Shown here: positions 8,159-15,965 of the stretch, in pieces
Position numbering within the stretch: the stretch's first letter is position 1
Layout of the letters: every line of letters begins with the position of its first letter
Assembly (NCBI GenBank): GCA_023409755.1
Contig: JAEYRA010000122.1
Location: 1 to 48,143 of the forward strand
Origin: Bacillota bacterium
Lineage (GTDB): Bacteria; Bacillota; Clostridia; Christensenellales; UMGS416
Direction of reading: 5' to 3'
Length of the DNA stretch: 48,143 nucleotides
Program-made: the position numbers and the translations under genes
The notes under the pieces: model-generated
Seen by the model: the letters and a program-made list of their open reading frames with translations, nothing else
What the model was told of the DNA's origin: nothing
Database searches by the model: none

Positions 8159-9628
8159 CTATGCATTCTCCCCGGTGATGGGGGTGAGACGGAAACTCTC
8201 CACATGGCTGCTGCGGCTGGAGTAGATCTCCACATTCTTCATTTCCCGGGCCATACCGCTGCGCTCCAGATAGTCGGCAACCTCCATATTCACCTTGAGC
8301 ATGTACTTTTCCACGGTCAGGTTGTCACAGGCGCGCTTATACTGGCGCAGCACCTCGATGGCCACCGACTGGGGCGTCATCACCCGCCCGGTACCGCCGC
8401 AGTGAGGACAGGTTGTGTGCAGGATGGTCGACACCCGCTGGCGGATTTTCTTGCGTGTCATCTCCACCAACCCCAACTGGGTCATACCCAGTACATTGGT
8501 ACGGGTGCGGTCTCGCTTCAACGCCTCCCGCAGGGTGGCAAGCAGTTCTTCCTTGTTCTGCTCGGTGTTCATGTCAATGAAGTCAATGAGGATGATGCCG
8601 CCGATGTCCCGCAGGCGGATCTGCCGCGCGATTTCCCGTGCGGCCTCCTTGTTGGTGTGAAGGATCGTCTCCTGTAGGCTAGTGTCGCCCACATATTTAC
8701 CGGTGTTGACGTCAATGACCGTCAGTGCCTCGGTGTGGTCGATCATCAGGTACCCACCGGACTTGAGCCAGCTCTTGCGCTGGAAGGTCTTCTTGATGTC
8801 GCTCTCAATGGAGAAGCGGTCAAAGAGGTCGTAAGCGCCGTCGTAGCACTCCAACGCCGCAGGATCGATGCCCTGCTCGGTGAGCATCCCGTGGATGGTG
8901 TCATAGGTCGTGCGGTCATTGACGACGTAGCGGCGAACGTCCCTGTCGAACATATCGCGCACGGCGCGCACCGCCAACCCCTGGTCGCGGTAGAGTTCCT
9001 TAGGCGCGGTGATCTTCTTCTCCCGCCGTTCCAGGTCGTGCCACCACTCCAGCAGCGCGGGGATCTCGTCGGCCAGTTCTTCCTCCGACACGCCCTGGGC
9101 AGCGGTGCGCACGATGATGCCAACCCCCGCCGGACGCAGGCTCTCTGCCATGCGCTTCAAGCGCATGCGCTCACCGTCATCCTCGATGCGGCGGGAGACA
9201 CCCACATACTCCATGTGGGGCATCATCACCATGAGCCGCGAAGGCAGCGTGATGTTGGTGGTAATGCGCGCACCCTTGGTGCCCGAGGGGTCCTTGAGCA
9301 CCTGCACGACGATCTCCTGCCCCTCCCGCAGCACCTGGCGGATGAGCCGGGGCTCCACCCGCTGGCCACTCTCCCCGTTAAATTGGAAGTCGCTGTTGTC
9401 GAGCGCCACATCCCCTAGGTGCAGGAAGGCGTTCTTCTCCAGGCCGATATCCACGAAGGCCGCCTCCATCCCCGGCAGGATGTTGCGCACCACGCCCTTG
9501 TAGATGTTGCCAGCCAACCGCTCCCTGCCCGGGCGCTCCACATAGTATTCGGCCAGGTCGCCATCCTCCAGCAGAGCCACGCGGGTCTGATAAGGAGTCA
9601 CGTCGGCCAGCAGTATCTTTTCACTCAT
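8159..9628 (-). CDS. rng: Ribonuclease G/E family endoribonuclease
   Basis: 489 residues from MSEKILLADV, the length of RNase G (no RNase E C-terminal scaffold). It cleaves single-stranded RNA in rRNA maturation and mRNA decay. An S1 domain is recognisable around residues 35-115 (GNIYKGVVRNILPGMEAAFV), the catalytic aspartates are in DVNTGKYVG and ILIDFIDM, and the zinc-link is CPHCGGTG near the C-terminus. The ATG at 9628 overlaps the end of the preceding DUF2344 gene by eight bases; a GTG at 9637 is a possible alternative start. In many Clostridia rplU-rpmA follow this gene; here pgsA follows instead. Confidence 0.95.
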   Translation of the reverse strand: MSEKILLADVTPYQTRVALLEDGDLAEYYVERPGRERLAGNIYKGVVRNILPGMEAAFVDIGLEKNAFLHLGDVALDNSDFQFNGESGQRVEPRLIRQVLREGQEIVVQVLKDPSGTKGARITTNITLPSRLMVMMPHMEYVGVSRRIEDDGERMRLKRMAESLRPAGVGIIVRTAAQGVSEEELADEIPALLEWWHDLERREKKITAPKELYRDQGLAVRAVRDMFDRDVRRYVVNDRTTYDTIHGMLTEQGIDPAALECYDGAYDLFDRFSIESDIKKTFQRKSWLKSGGYLMIDHTEALTVIDVNTGKYVGDTSLQETILHTNKEAAREIARQIRLRDIGGIILIDFIDMNTEQNKEELLATLREALKRDRTRTNVLGMTQLGLVEMTRKKIRQRVSTILHTTCPHCGGTGRVMTPQSVAIEVLRQYKRACDNLTVEKYMLKVNMEVADYLERSGMAREMKNVEIYSSRSSHVESFRLTPITGENA

Positions 9629-10295
9629 CCTCGTCACTTCCGGTGCAAATTTGGGAAAGCGGCGTCAATGCGCCGTCTCGTTCGGCATACAGCTCCAACC
9701 GGGTGAAGGTGGCATCGGCGTCCCGCCCCAGCGCGGCACGCACCACCGTCTCGGGGCGGATGTTGCGCACGCTCCCGGCGGAGAGCAGCAGCTCCACGCC
9801 GCCTTCGGCCGGCTCCACCGCCAGCAGGCCTGGGCGGATGTCGGTGAGCGTTTCGCCCTTCTTGCCCTGCTTCATCACAGGCACAGTCTCCCGCCCCAGC
9901 AGGGCGGCGAAGGCTGCGGTTTGGTCCCCCTCCTCCGGCCGCAAGGCCACATGCCAGCGGGCGGCGGCCACCGAGGCCATCAAGGTGGATGAGCCTTCGG
10001 CCAGCGCCCACACCCCCGTGGCATGCAGGCCGCTTGGCAGCGCCCCGTTAAGCGCAGTCATCGCCGCCGGCAGGTCAGAGCCGTCGGGCAAGGTGATCTC
10101 CATGTATTCAGCGCGGGAGAGATACCCCAGCCCCAGCGCCTGGGCAAAGCTCATGACGATGTGGGGGTGAAAGCCCTGTGACATCTTGGCCGGCAGCCCG
10201 GCACGGCGGATGGCACGGTGCATGGCGCGCATCAGGTCCAGGTGGGCGATGTACTGGGTCGGGCCGTCCTTCTCAAAGCGGAATACCACTCTCAT
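9621..10295 (-). CDS. Radical-SAM-linked protein, TIGR03936/DUF2344 family
   Basis: 224 residues from MRVVFRFEKDGPTQYIAHLDLMRAMHRAIRRA, the typical opening of this family. The ATG overlaps the stop of the upstream radical-SAM gene (ATGA) and has GGAGG nine bases ahead. The molecular function is not established. The protein is nearly always encoded beside, or fused to, a TIGR03960 radical-SAM protein and ahead of an RNase G/E gene (family knowledge), so a shared role in RNA or ribosome modification is plausible but unproven. The acidic tail (GSDEDE) overlaps the rng start. No cysteine cluster or transmembrane segment is seen. Confidence 0.9.
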   Translation of the reverse strand: MRVVFRFEKDGPTQYIAHLDLMRAMHRAIRRAGLPAKMSQGFHPHIVMSFAQALGLGYLSRAEYMEITLPDGSDLPAAMTALNGALPSGLHATGVWALAEGSSTLMASVAAARWHVALRPEEGDQTAAFAALLGRETVPVMKQGKKGETLTDIRPGLLAVEPAEGGVELLLSAGSVRNIRPETVVRAALGRDADATFTRLELYAERDGALTPLSQICTGSDEDE

Positions 10296-12145
10296 TGCTT
10301 GGCACCTCCGCAGCGGTCCATGAGCCCGCAGCCCAGGCAACCCTGCCGGCAGTCGGGGGTCAGCTCGCCGCGCTGGGCACGCTCCCACTCCTGCCAAAGG
10401 AACCGGGAGTCAATACCCGAATCGATGTGCGCCCAGGGCAGCACTTCGTCACGGCCAAAGGCGCGGTTGGCCCAGAAGGCACCATCCACCCCGCTCACCC
10501 GGAACGCCTCGTCCCAACGTTCCAGGCGGAAGTGTTCCCGCCAGCTATCGAACCGGCAGCCCTGCCGCCAAGCTTCCTCAATGAGACGGGAGACCGGCCG
10601 GCCACCCCGGGCGATGACGGCCTCAAGATAGGAAAGCTCAGCATCGTGCCAGCTGTAGTTGACACCGCGTATCTTCAACGCGTTTTTCAGCAGCTTCTGC
10701 TTGCGCTTGAGCTCCTCCACCGTATCCTGCGGCCACCACTGGAACGGTGTGTGGCTCTTGGGCACGAAGTTGGAGGTGCTGACCGACACGCTGACGGGGC
10801 GGCCGCGTTTTTCCTTGGGCAGCTTATAATACTCCCCCACGACGAGCCGTGCGAGATCGGCAATGCCATAGAGATCCTCGTCGGTCTCGGTGGGCAGGCC
10901 GATCATGAAGTAGAGCTTCACCTTGTCCCACCCGGCGGCGAAGGCATCCCGCACGCTGCCCAGGAGGTCTTCTTCGGTCACATTTTTGTTGATGACATCC
11001 CGCAGGCGTTGGGTGCCAGCCTCAGGGGCCAGCGTGAGGCCGGTGTGACGGCCCCCTTCCAGCGTGTCCATGAATTCCTTGGCGTGGGCGTCCAACCGCA
11101 GGGACGGTAGCGACAGCGACACCTGCCCGGCGCAGGGGCCCTCTTTCAGGGCCTTGATGAGCGCGGGGAGCTGGCTGTAATCGCCGGAGCTCAGGCTGGA
11201 GAGCGATACCTCGTCGTAGCCGCTAGAGGCAAGCTGCGCGCTGGCGTGACGCACCAGTGTCTCCACCGAACGCTCGCGCACCGGGCGGTAGAGCATGCCC
11301 GCCTGGCAGAACCGGCAGCCGCGGGTGCAACCGCGGAAGATCTCCAGCGTCACCCGGTCGTGCACCACATCGAGGAACGGCACGATGGTACGCTCCGGCC
11401 AAGGGGCGGCATCGAAATCCTGCCAGATGCGCTTCTGTACCCGGGCCGTCGCACCTTCGAGCGGCACGATAGCCGCGATGGTGCCGTCAGTGTGGGTATC
11501 CACCCGGTGGAGGCTGGGCACATAGACCCCCGGCAGCGCCGCCAAGCGACGCAGCAGAGCCGGGCGGTCCAGCTCTTCGGCCTTAGCCGCGCGGGTCACA
11601 TCCACGATGTCGCCAATGGTCTCCTCCCCGTCCCCCAGGGCGAAGCAATCGATGAACTCCCAGAGCGGCTCGGGGTTGAAGGCGCAGGGGCCGCCGGCGA
11701 TGACGAGCGGCATGTCTGCCGTACGCTCGGCGGTGTGCAGCGGCAACCCGGCCAGGTCCAGCATGTTGAGGATGTTGGTGTAGCTCATCTCATACTGCAG
11801 GGTGAAACCGATGATATCAAAGCTCCCGATGGGGTCGCCGCTCTCCAGCCCGTAAAGCGGCTGGCCTGCGGCGCGCAGCTCGCGCTCAAAATCCGGCCAG
11901 GGAGCGAACGCTCGTTCGCACCAGGTGTCGTCACGGCTGTTGAGCACATGATAGAGAAGCCGCAGCCCCAGATGGGACATGCCAATCTCGTAGACATCGG
12001 GGAAGGCAAAGGCGAACCGCACCGCCACATCGTCGGGGTTCTTCACAACGGAATTGAGCTCGCCGCCGCAGTAGCGCGCCGGGCGCTCCACCTTCAGCAG
12101 CAGGTTTTTCAACGAATCACTGTACAATCTTGTTCTCCATTCCAT
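10292..12145 (-). CDS. B12-binding-type radical SAM protein, TIGR03960 family
   Basis: About 617 residues. The N-terminal part resembles the B12-binding-like module of this family; the radical SAM cluster motif C-x3-C-x2-C is present as CTRGCRFCQ at residues 273-280, and further cysteines at the C-terminus (DCRQGCLGCGLMDRC) suggest an extra metal site. The reaction is unknown. The start is uncertain: ATG at 12145 overlaps rsmA by 29 bases, while TTG at 12127 has TGGAG seven bases ahead and begins closer to the conserved KVERPARYCGGE segment. The gene is coupled to the DUF2344 gene downstream. Together with rsmA and rng, the setting points to RNA or ribosome biology. Confidence 0.9.
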   Translation of the reverse strand: MEWRTRLYSDSLKNLLLKVERPARYCGGELNSVVKNPDDVAVRFAFAFPDVYEIGMSHLGLRLLYHVLNSRDDTWCERAFAPWPDFERELRAAGQPLYGLESGDPIGSFDIIGFTLQYEMSYTNILNMLDLAGLPLHTAERTADMPLVIAGGPCAFNPEPLWEFIDCFALGDGEETIGDIVDVTRAAKAEELDRPALLRRLAALPGVYVPSLHRVDTHTDGTIAAIVPLEGATARVQKRIWQDFDAAPWPERTIVPFLDVVHDRVTLEIFRGCTRGCRFCQAGMLYRPVRERSVETLVRHASAQLASSGYDEVSLSSLSSGDYSQLPALIKALKEGPCAGQVSLSLPSLRLDAHAKEFMDTLEGGRHTGLTLAPEAGTQRLRDVINKNVTEEDLLGSVRDAFAAGWDKVKLYFMIGLPTETDEDLYGIADLARLVVGEYYKLPKEKRGRPVSVSVSTSNFVPKSHTPFQWWPQDTVEELKRKQKLLKNALKIRGVNYSWHDAELSYLEAVIARGGRPVSRLIEEAWRQGCRFDSWREHFRLERWDEAFRVSGVDGAFWANRAFGRDEVLPWAHIDSGIDSRFLWQEWERAQRGELTPDCRQGCLGCGLMDRCGGAKQ

Positions 12146-12974
12146 TTTTCCAGTGGGCAACGGCGTCCGTCAGCGCGGCGAACTCCGGCAGCCCCAGACG
12201 CTCGGCCCGGTCACCCGGGTCGATGCCGGCGGACTGCAGCAGGGCCGCCGCGTCTTCGCCACCCAGGCCGAAGCCCAGACTGATGTTGTTGCGCAGGGTC
12301 TTGCGCCGGGCGGTGAAGCAGACGCGCACAACCTGGCGGAAGAGCGCCGGATCGGCCACCGGTACGGCCGGCTCCTGTCGCACGACGAGGTGCAGCACCG
12401 CCGACTCCACCCGGGGTGGGGGCACGAACGCACCAGCCGGCACCAGGAAGGCCCGCCGGGCCACGGTGCGCCACTGCACCGCCACCGAGATGGCGCCATA
12501 CTCCCGCCCGCCGGGCGGCGCAACCAAGCGGTCAGCCACTTCCTTCTGCACCATCACGGTGAGACTGACGACCGGCAGGTCGCTTTCCAGCAGCGCCATC
12601 AAAATGGGCGTGGTAATGTAGTATGGCAGGTTTGCCACGACCTTAAAGGGCCGCCCGCCCAACTGCTCCTGCCAAAGCTCCTGTAAGTTGACGCGCAGGA
12701 TGTCGCCCTGCACCAGGGTGAAGTTGTCATACCCGGTCATACGCTCCTGCAGGCGCGGAATCAGACCGCTGTCCAACTCCACCGCCACTACGCGCCCCGC
12801 CCGCCGGGCCAACACTTCAGTCAAGCCACCCGGCCCCGGGCCAATCTCCAGCACGACATCGTCGGCAGTCAGGCCGGCGGTATCAGCAATGCGTTCCAAT
12901 ATTGCCCCATCAAACAAAAAGTGCTGGCCAAGCTTCTGTCCAGACTTTGCTGCGGGCGTTCCTTTCTTTGGCAT
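12117..12974 (-). CDS. rsmA: 16S rRNA (adenine1518-N6/adenine1519-N6)-dimethyltransferase
   Basis: 285 residues. RsmA (KsgA) dimethylates two adjacent adenines near the 3' end of 16S rRNA during small-subunit assembly. The SAM-binding motif EIGPGPGGLT and the catalytic NLPYYITTP motif are intact, and GQHFLFD near the N-terminus is typical. The ATG at 12974 has AAGGA six bases upstream; an in-frame ATG 21 bp earlier lacks one. It is the first gene of a long minus-strand run (rsmA, radical SAM, DUF2344, rng, pgsA) with a good promoter just upstream. Confidence 0.97.
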   Translation of the reverse strand: MPKKGTPAAKSGQKLGQHFLFDGAILERIADTAGLTADDVVLEIGPGPGGLTEVLARRAGRVVAVELDSGLIPRLQERMTGYDNFTLVQGDILRVNLQELWQEQLGGRPFKVVANLPYYITTPILMALLESDLPVVSLTVMVQKEVADRLVAPPGGREYGAISVAVQWRTVARRAFLVPAGAFVPPPRVESAVLHLVVRQEPAVPVADPALFRQVVRVCFTARRKTLRNNISLGFGLGGEDAAALLQSAGIDPGDRAERLGLPEFAALTDAVAHWKNGMENKIVQ

Positions 12975-13006
12975 GCCCCATCCTTTTCGCATCAAATATA
13001 GTAGGT

Positions 13007-13035
13007 ATTATAAAACATTTTCGCCCAAATGAAAA
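13007..13035 (-). promoter_or_regulatory. Vegetative-type promoter of the rsmA operon
   Basis: TTTTCA (13030-13035), 17 bp and a perfect TATAAT (13007-13012) read on the minus strand. The predicted start of transcription lies about 25 bases before the rsmA ATG. Confidence 0.75.
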
Positions 13036-13038
13036 ACC

Positions 13039-13060
13039 CATTCGCGAATGTTTGTGCGAA
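13039..13060. repeat. Overlapping palindromes between rsmA and the SpoIID-like gene
   Basis: CATTCGCGAATG (13039-13050) is a perfect 12-bp palindrome. Its TTCGC half is repeated inversely as GCGAA at 13056-13060. It abuts the rsmA -35 box and lies 40-60 bp upstream of the divergent lipoprotein gene, so a regulator bound here could affect both. Confidence 0.45.
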
Positions 13061-13100
13061 ATCGTGCCAAGATAAAGGCAAACATTTCCGGAGGGTCGCC

Positions 13101-14123
13101 ATGAAAAGTAAGATCGTTGCTCTGCTGCTGGCCGGGGCATTGCTGTTGGGCGGTTGCCGCAGCAGGGTGCTCAGCCCAACCGTCTCCCCCACCAACTCAC
13201 CGTCTCCCGCCATCTCCCGGGCGGCCAACGTCACCGCCACCGCCGCACCCAAGGTACCCGATCTGCCCAAAAAGCTGCAGGCCAATGGTGCGCAGACCAA
13301 ACTGAAGATCTATGACATCAAAACCAAGAAGATCTCAGAGCTTCCTGTGGAGGAGTATCTCTGCGGCGTGCTGGCCGGTGAGATGCGCAAGGATTGGCCG
13401 GCCGAGGCCCTCAAGGCCCAGGCCATCATCGCCCGAACATTCCTGATTGATTTCCTGAGTGAAAATGAAGTCAGCGCCGTCAGCAAAGACGCCGACATTT
13501 CCACCGACCCGAAGGAATCGCAGGCATATGACGTGAGCGGTATCGACGACGCCATCCGCAAGGCGGTGAAAGAAACGAGCGGTCAGGTCATCGTCTACGA
13601 TGGCAAGTTCATCAAGGCGTGGTTCCACTCCTCCTCCGGCGGGAAAACCGCCGATGCGGTGGAGGGCCTGCACTACAAGGACGGCAACCTGCCCTACATC
13701 GTCAGCGTGGACTCCGATGAGTCCCAGACGCCCAAGGAGTTCACCGAGTGGACCAACACCTTCACGACCGACGAGATCACCGCGGCGCTGCACACGATGA
13801 ACATCGACGTGGGCGACACCATTGAGTCGGTGAAGATCGGTCAGACCGGCAGTTCGGGCCGGGCAACGACGCTCACCATCAACGACAAGGAAGTCTCCGC
13901 GCCGGAATTTCGCCTGGCCATGGACCCCACCAAATTTCGCAGCACATGGCTGACCGAGGTAAAGTTTGACGGCAAGAAACTGACCGTCAGCGGCAAGGGC
14001 TTCGGCCACGGCGTGGGCATGTCACAGTGGGGCGCGTTCCAGATGGCCAGCAGCGGCGCCAATGCGCAGGACATCATTCAACACTACTTCAAGGACGTGC
14101 AGATCGCCAGCCTGTGGAAGTAG
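13101..14123 (+). CDS. SpoIID/LytB-domain lipoprotein
   Basis: 340 residues. The N-terminus is a lipoprotein signal (hydrophobic LLLAGALLLGGC, lipid cysteine at residue 19), followed by a Ser/Thr/Pro-rich linker. The SpoIID/LytB domain starts at LPVEEYLCGVLAGEM, holding the glutamate that corresponds to the catalytic residue of SpoIID (GEM), and ends with GHGVGMSQWGA. SpoIID proteins are lytic transglycosylases acting on stem-less glycan during engulfment. This one is membrane-anchored by lipid and may be a paralogue rather than SpoIID itself. GGAGG lies six bases before the chosen ATG; upstream in-frame codons lack a site. It converges head-on with ispDF with no spacer. Confidence 0.88.
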   Translation: MKSKIVALLLAGALLLGGCRSRVLSPTVSPTNSPSPAISRAANVTATAAPKVPDLPKKLQANGAQTKLKIYDIKTKKISELPVEEYLCGVLAGEMRKDWPAEALKAQAIIARTFLIDFLSENEVSAVSKDADISTDPKESQAYDVSGIDDAIRKAVKETSGQVIVYDGKFIKAWFHSSSGGKTADAVEGLHYKDGNLPYIVSVDSDESQTPKEFTEWTNTFTTDEITAALHTMNIDVGDTIESVKIGQTGSSGRATTLTINDKEVSAPEFRLAMDPTKFRSTWLTEVKFDGKKLTVSGKGFGHGVGMSQWGAFQMASSGANAQDIIQHYFKDVQIASLWK

Positions 14124-15287
14124 CTACCCCCTGAATAGCAGACAGATGGCCCGGGTGGAGATTCCCTCCTCCCGGCCTTCGTATCCCAGCCGTTCGGTCG
14201 TCGTCGCCTTCACGCTGACGCGGTCCGGCTCCACCCCCAGCACGGCGGCGAGGTTACGCACCATGGCCGGCAGATGCGGCATGAGCTTGGGCCGCTGGGC
14301 GGCGATGGTCGCGTCCACATTGCCCACCTGCCAGCCGCGCCCAGCGAGCAGGGCCACGACCCGCGCGAGCAGCGCCAGGCTGTCGGCCCCTCGGTATTGC
14401 TCGTCGTTGTCGGGGAAGTGCTGGCCAATGTCGCCCAGCGCCGCCGCGCCAAGCAGGGCGTCCATGACGGCGTGGGTCAGCACGTCGGCGTCGGAGTGGC
14501 CCAGCAGCCCCAGTGTATGGGGCACCTGCACCCCGCCCAGGATGAGCTTGCGGTCGGGCACCAGCTGGTGCACGTCAAAGCCCTCCCCCACGCGGAAGGC
14601 GGGGGCAGCGGGCTGCCGCCGGCGCAGGATGTCCTCACACAGGGCGACGTCCTCGGGCGTCGTCAGCTTCAAATTGTCAGCCGAACCGGCTGACAGGTAC
14701 ACCGTGTGGCCCGCCAACTCCATCAGCGCCGCGTCGTCGGTGGGGCTCTGGCCTTCGGGCAGCGTATCGTATGCCGCTATTAGCTCGGCAGTGTGGAAAC
14801 ACTGAGGCGTCTGCACCTGCCAGAGGGTGCTGCGCTCCGGCGTGGAGAGCACCCGCCCATCGGGTTCGGCCACCTTGATGGTGTCACGGCAGGCAATGGC
14901 CGCCACGCCTGAGCCGCGCTGACGGGCGGAGGCTATGGCGGCGGCGATGGTGGCCCCGGTGACGCAGGGACGGGCGGCGTCCTGCACGGCCACGATGTCG
15001 CAGCCTGCCGGCAGCGCAGTAAGGCCGCGACGCACCGATTCGGTGCGGGTGGCCCCGCCTTCGGTCACCGTGATGGGCTTGCCCATGCCCCACTGCGTGC
15101 ACAACGCCCGGTAGTGTTCCACCCGGTCGGCACCAGTCACCACCACCAGGGCGTCAATGTCCGCGCTGGCGGCGAAGGCCTCCAGCGTCCAGCGCAGGGC
15201 CGGCTTGCCGCACAGGTGCAACAGGTTCTTATCCCCCCCGCCCATGCGGGTGGACTGCCCCGCCGCCACCACGATGGCCCCAACCAT
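14124..15287 (-). CDS. ispDF: Bifunctional IspD/IspF: MEP cytidylyltransferase and MEcPP synthase
   Basis: 387 residues, a fusion of two steps of the MEP isoprenoid pathway. Residues 1 to about 225 are IspD (AIVVAAGQSTRMGGGDKN nucleotide-binding loop; VQDAARP). Residues about 232-387 are IspF, with the zinc ligands in FDVHQL and LGHSDADVLTHAVMDALLGA and the C-terminal KATTTERLGYEGREEGI segment. The ATG follows the rqcP stop by two bases, so it is coupled to that gene. Such fusions are known in alphaproteobacteria and some Clostridia. Its stop codon is immediately next to that of the convergent SpoIID-like gene. Confidence 0.96.
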   Translation of the reverse strand: MVGAIVVAAGQSTRMGGGDKNLLHLCGKPALRWTLEAFAASADIDALVVVTGADRVEHYRALCTQWGMGKPITVTEGGATRTESVRRGLTALPAGCDIVAVQDAARPCVTGATIAAAIASARQRGSGVAAIACRDTIKVAEPDGRVLSTPERSTLWQVQTPQCFHTAELIAAYDTLPEGQSPTDDAALMELAGHTVYLSAGSADNLKLTTPEDVALCEDILRRRQPAAPAFRVGEGFDVHQLVPDRKLILGGVQVPHTLGLLGHSDADVLTHAVMDALLGAAALGDIGQHFPDNDEQYRGADSLALLARVVALLAGRGWQVGNVDATIAAQRPKLMPHLPAMVRNLAAVLGVEPDRVSVKATTTERLGYEGREEGISTRAICLLFRG

Positions 15288-15289
15288 GG

Positions 15290-15538
15290 CTATTCCTCCC
15301 CCAACTCGCGGTACAGCTCAGCCGCACCTTGTTTGGTGGAGATCTCCCGCACGTCCAGCACCTCATAGCGGCCGGTGTGGTTGCCAAAGGCGATCTCAAT
15401 GCGGTCGCCGGCGTTGACTTCGGTCGACGCTTTGGCCACCTTGCCGTTGATGCTGACGCGCCCGGCGTCGCAGGCCTCGTTGGCCACGGTGCGGCGCTTG
15501 ATGATGCGTGACACCTTCAGGAATTTATCGAGTCTCAT
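15290..15538 (-). CDS. rqcP: S4-domain RNA-binding protein, RqcP/YabO family
   Basis: 82 residues, nearly all one S4 domain (MRLDKFLKVSRIIKRRTVANEACDAGRVSINGKVAK). RqcP works with RqcH on stalled 50S subunits, adding alanine tails to nascent chains (established in Bacillus subtilis). The chosen ATG has AGGAGG five bases ahead. The position next to HU and mazG matches the yabN-yabO order of Bacillus. Hsp15-like S4 proteins are similar, but the neighbourhood supports RqcP. Confidence 0.88.
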   Translation of the reverse strand: MRLDKFLKVSRIIKRRTVANEACDAGRVSINGKVAKASTEVNAGDRIEIAFGNHTGRYEVLDVREISTKQGAAELYRELGEE

Positions 15539-15566
15539 CGGTTCCTCCTTTTTGCCGAACAGCACG

Positions 15567-15590
15567 AAGAGCCGGGCAAAGCCGGCTCTT
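15567..15590 (-). terminator. Hairpin between HU gene and rqcP
   Basis: AAGAGCCGG and CCGGCTCTT form a nine-base-pair stem with a six-base loop, 22 bp after the HU stop. The following minus-strand bases (CGTGCTGTTC) are not a U tract, so it probably attenuates or stabilises the message rather than ending it. Confidence 0.5.
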
Positions 15591-15611
15591 TCGATCCCTG
15601 TGTGGCAGGAA

Positions 15612-15884
15612 TTACTTCAGCGCGTCCTTAAACGCCTTACCGGCCTTGAAGGAGGGCACGGTCGCCTCAGCAATGCTGATGGCCTTACCCGTACGGGGGT
15701 TGACGCCTTCACGGGCATTGCGCTTCTTGGCCTCAAAGGTACCAAAGCCGATGATCTGAACCTTCTCACCAGCATTGAGCGCGCCGACGATGCCATCCAG
15801 CAGGGCATTGAGCGCCTTCTCGGAATCCTGTTTCTTGAGCCCGGACTTCTCAGCAATGACGTTTATGAGCTCTGCTTTATTCAC
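15612..15884 (-). CDS. hup: HU family DNA-binding protein
   Basis: 90 residues, the exact HU length. HU is a histone-like dimer that bends DNA. The family signature (GFGTFEAKKRNAREGVNPRTG) and the beta-arm prolines are present. The start is GTG at 15884, eight bases after GGGAGG. HU commonly lies between mazG and the S4 gene in Clostridia. It has its own promoter just upstream and a hairpin after it, which suits high expression from a single gene. Confidence 0.97.
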   Translation of the reverse strand: MNKAELINVIAEKSGLKKQDSEKALNALLDGIVGALNAGEKVQIIGFGTFEAKKRNAREGVNPRTGKAISIAEATVPSFKAGKAFKDALK

Positions 15885-15926
15885 TTAGTGTTCCTCCCTT
15901 TGTGTCTTCTGTTTGAAGCAACGCTT

Positions 15927-15955
15927 ATTCTAAACCATTTACCCTTATTACGCAA
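15927..15955 (-). promoter_or_regulatory. Promoter of the HU gene
   Basis: TTGCGT (15950-15955), 17-bp spacer, TAGAAT (15927-15932) on the minus strand, about 45 bp before the GTG start. It lies between mazG and hup, implying that HU is transcribed independently of mazG. Confidence 0.65.
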
Positions 15956-15965
15956 GTATTTTTGT

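Noticed and set aside
13045..13058. Possible LexA (DinR) box CGAATGTTTGTGCG
   Set aside because: Two mismatches to CGAAC-N4-GTTCG, and neither neighbour is an SOS gene. The simple palindrome explains it as well.
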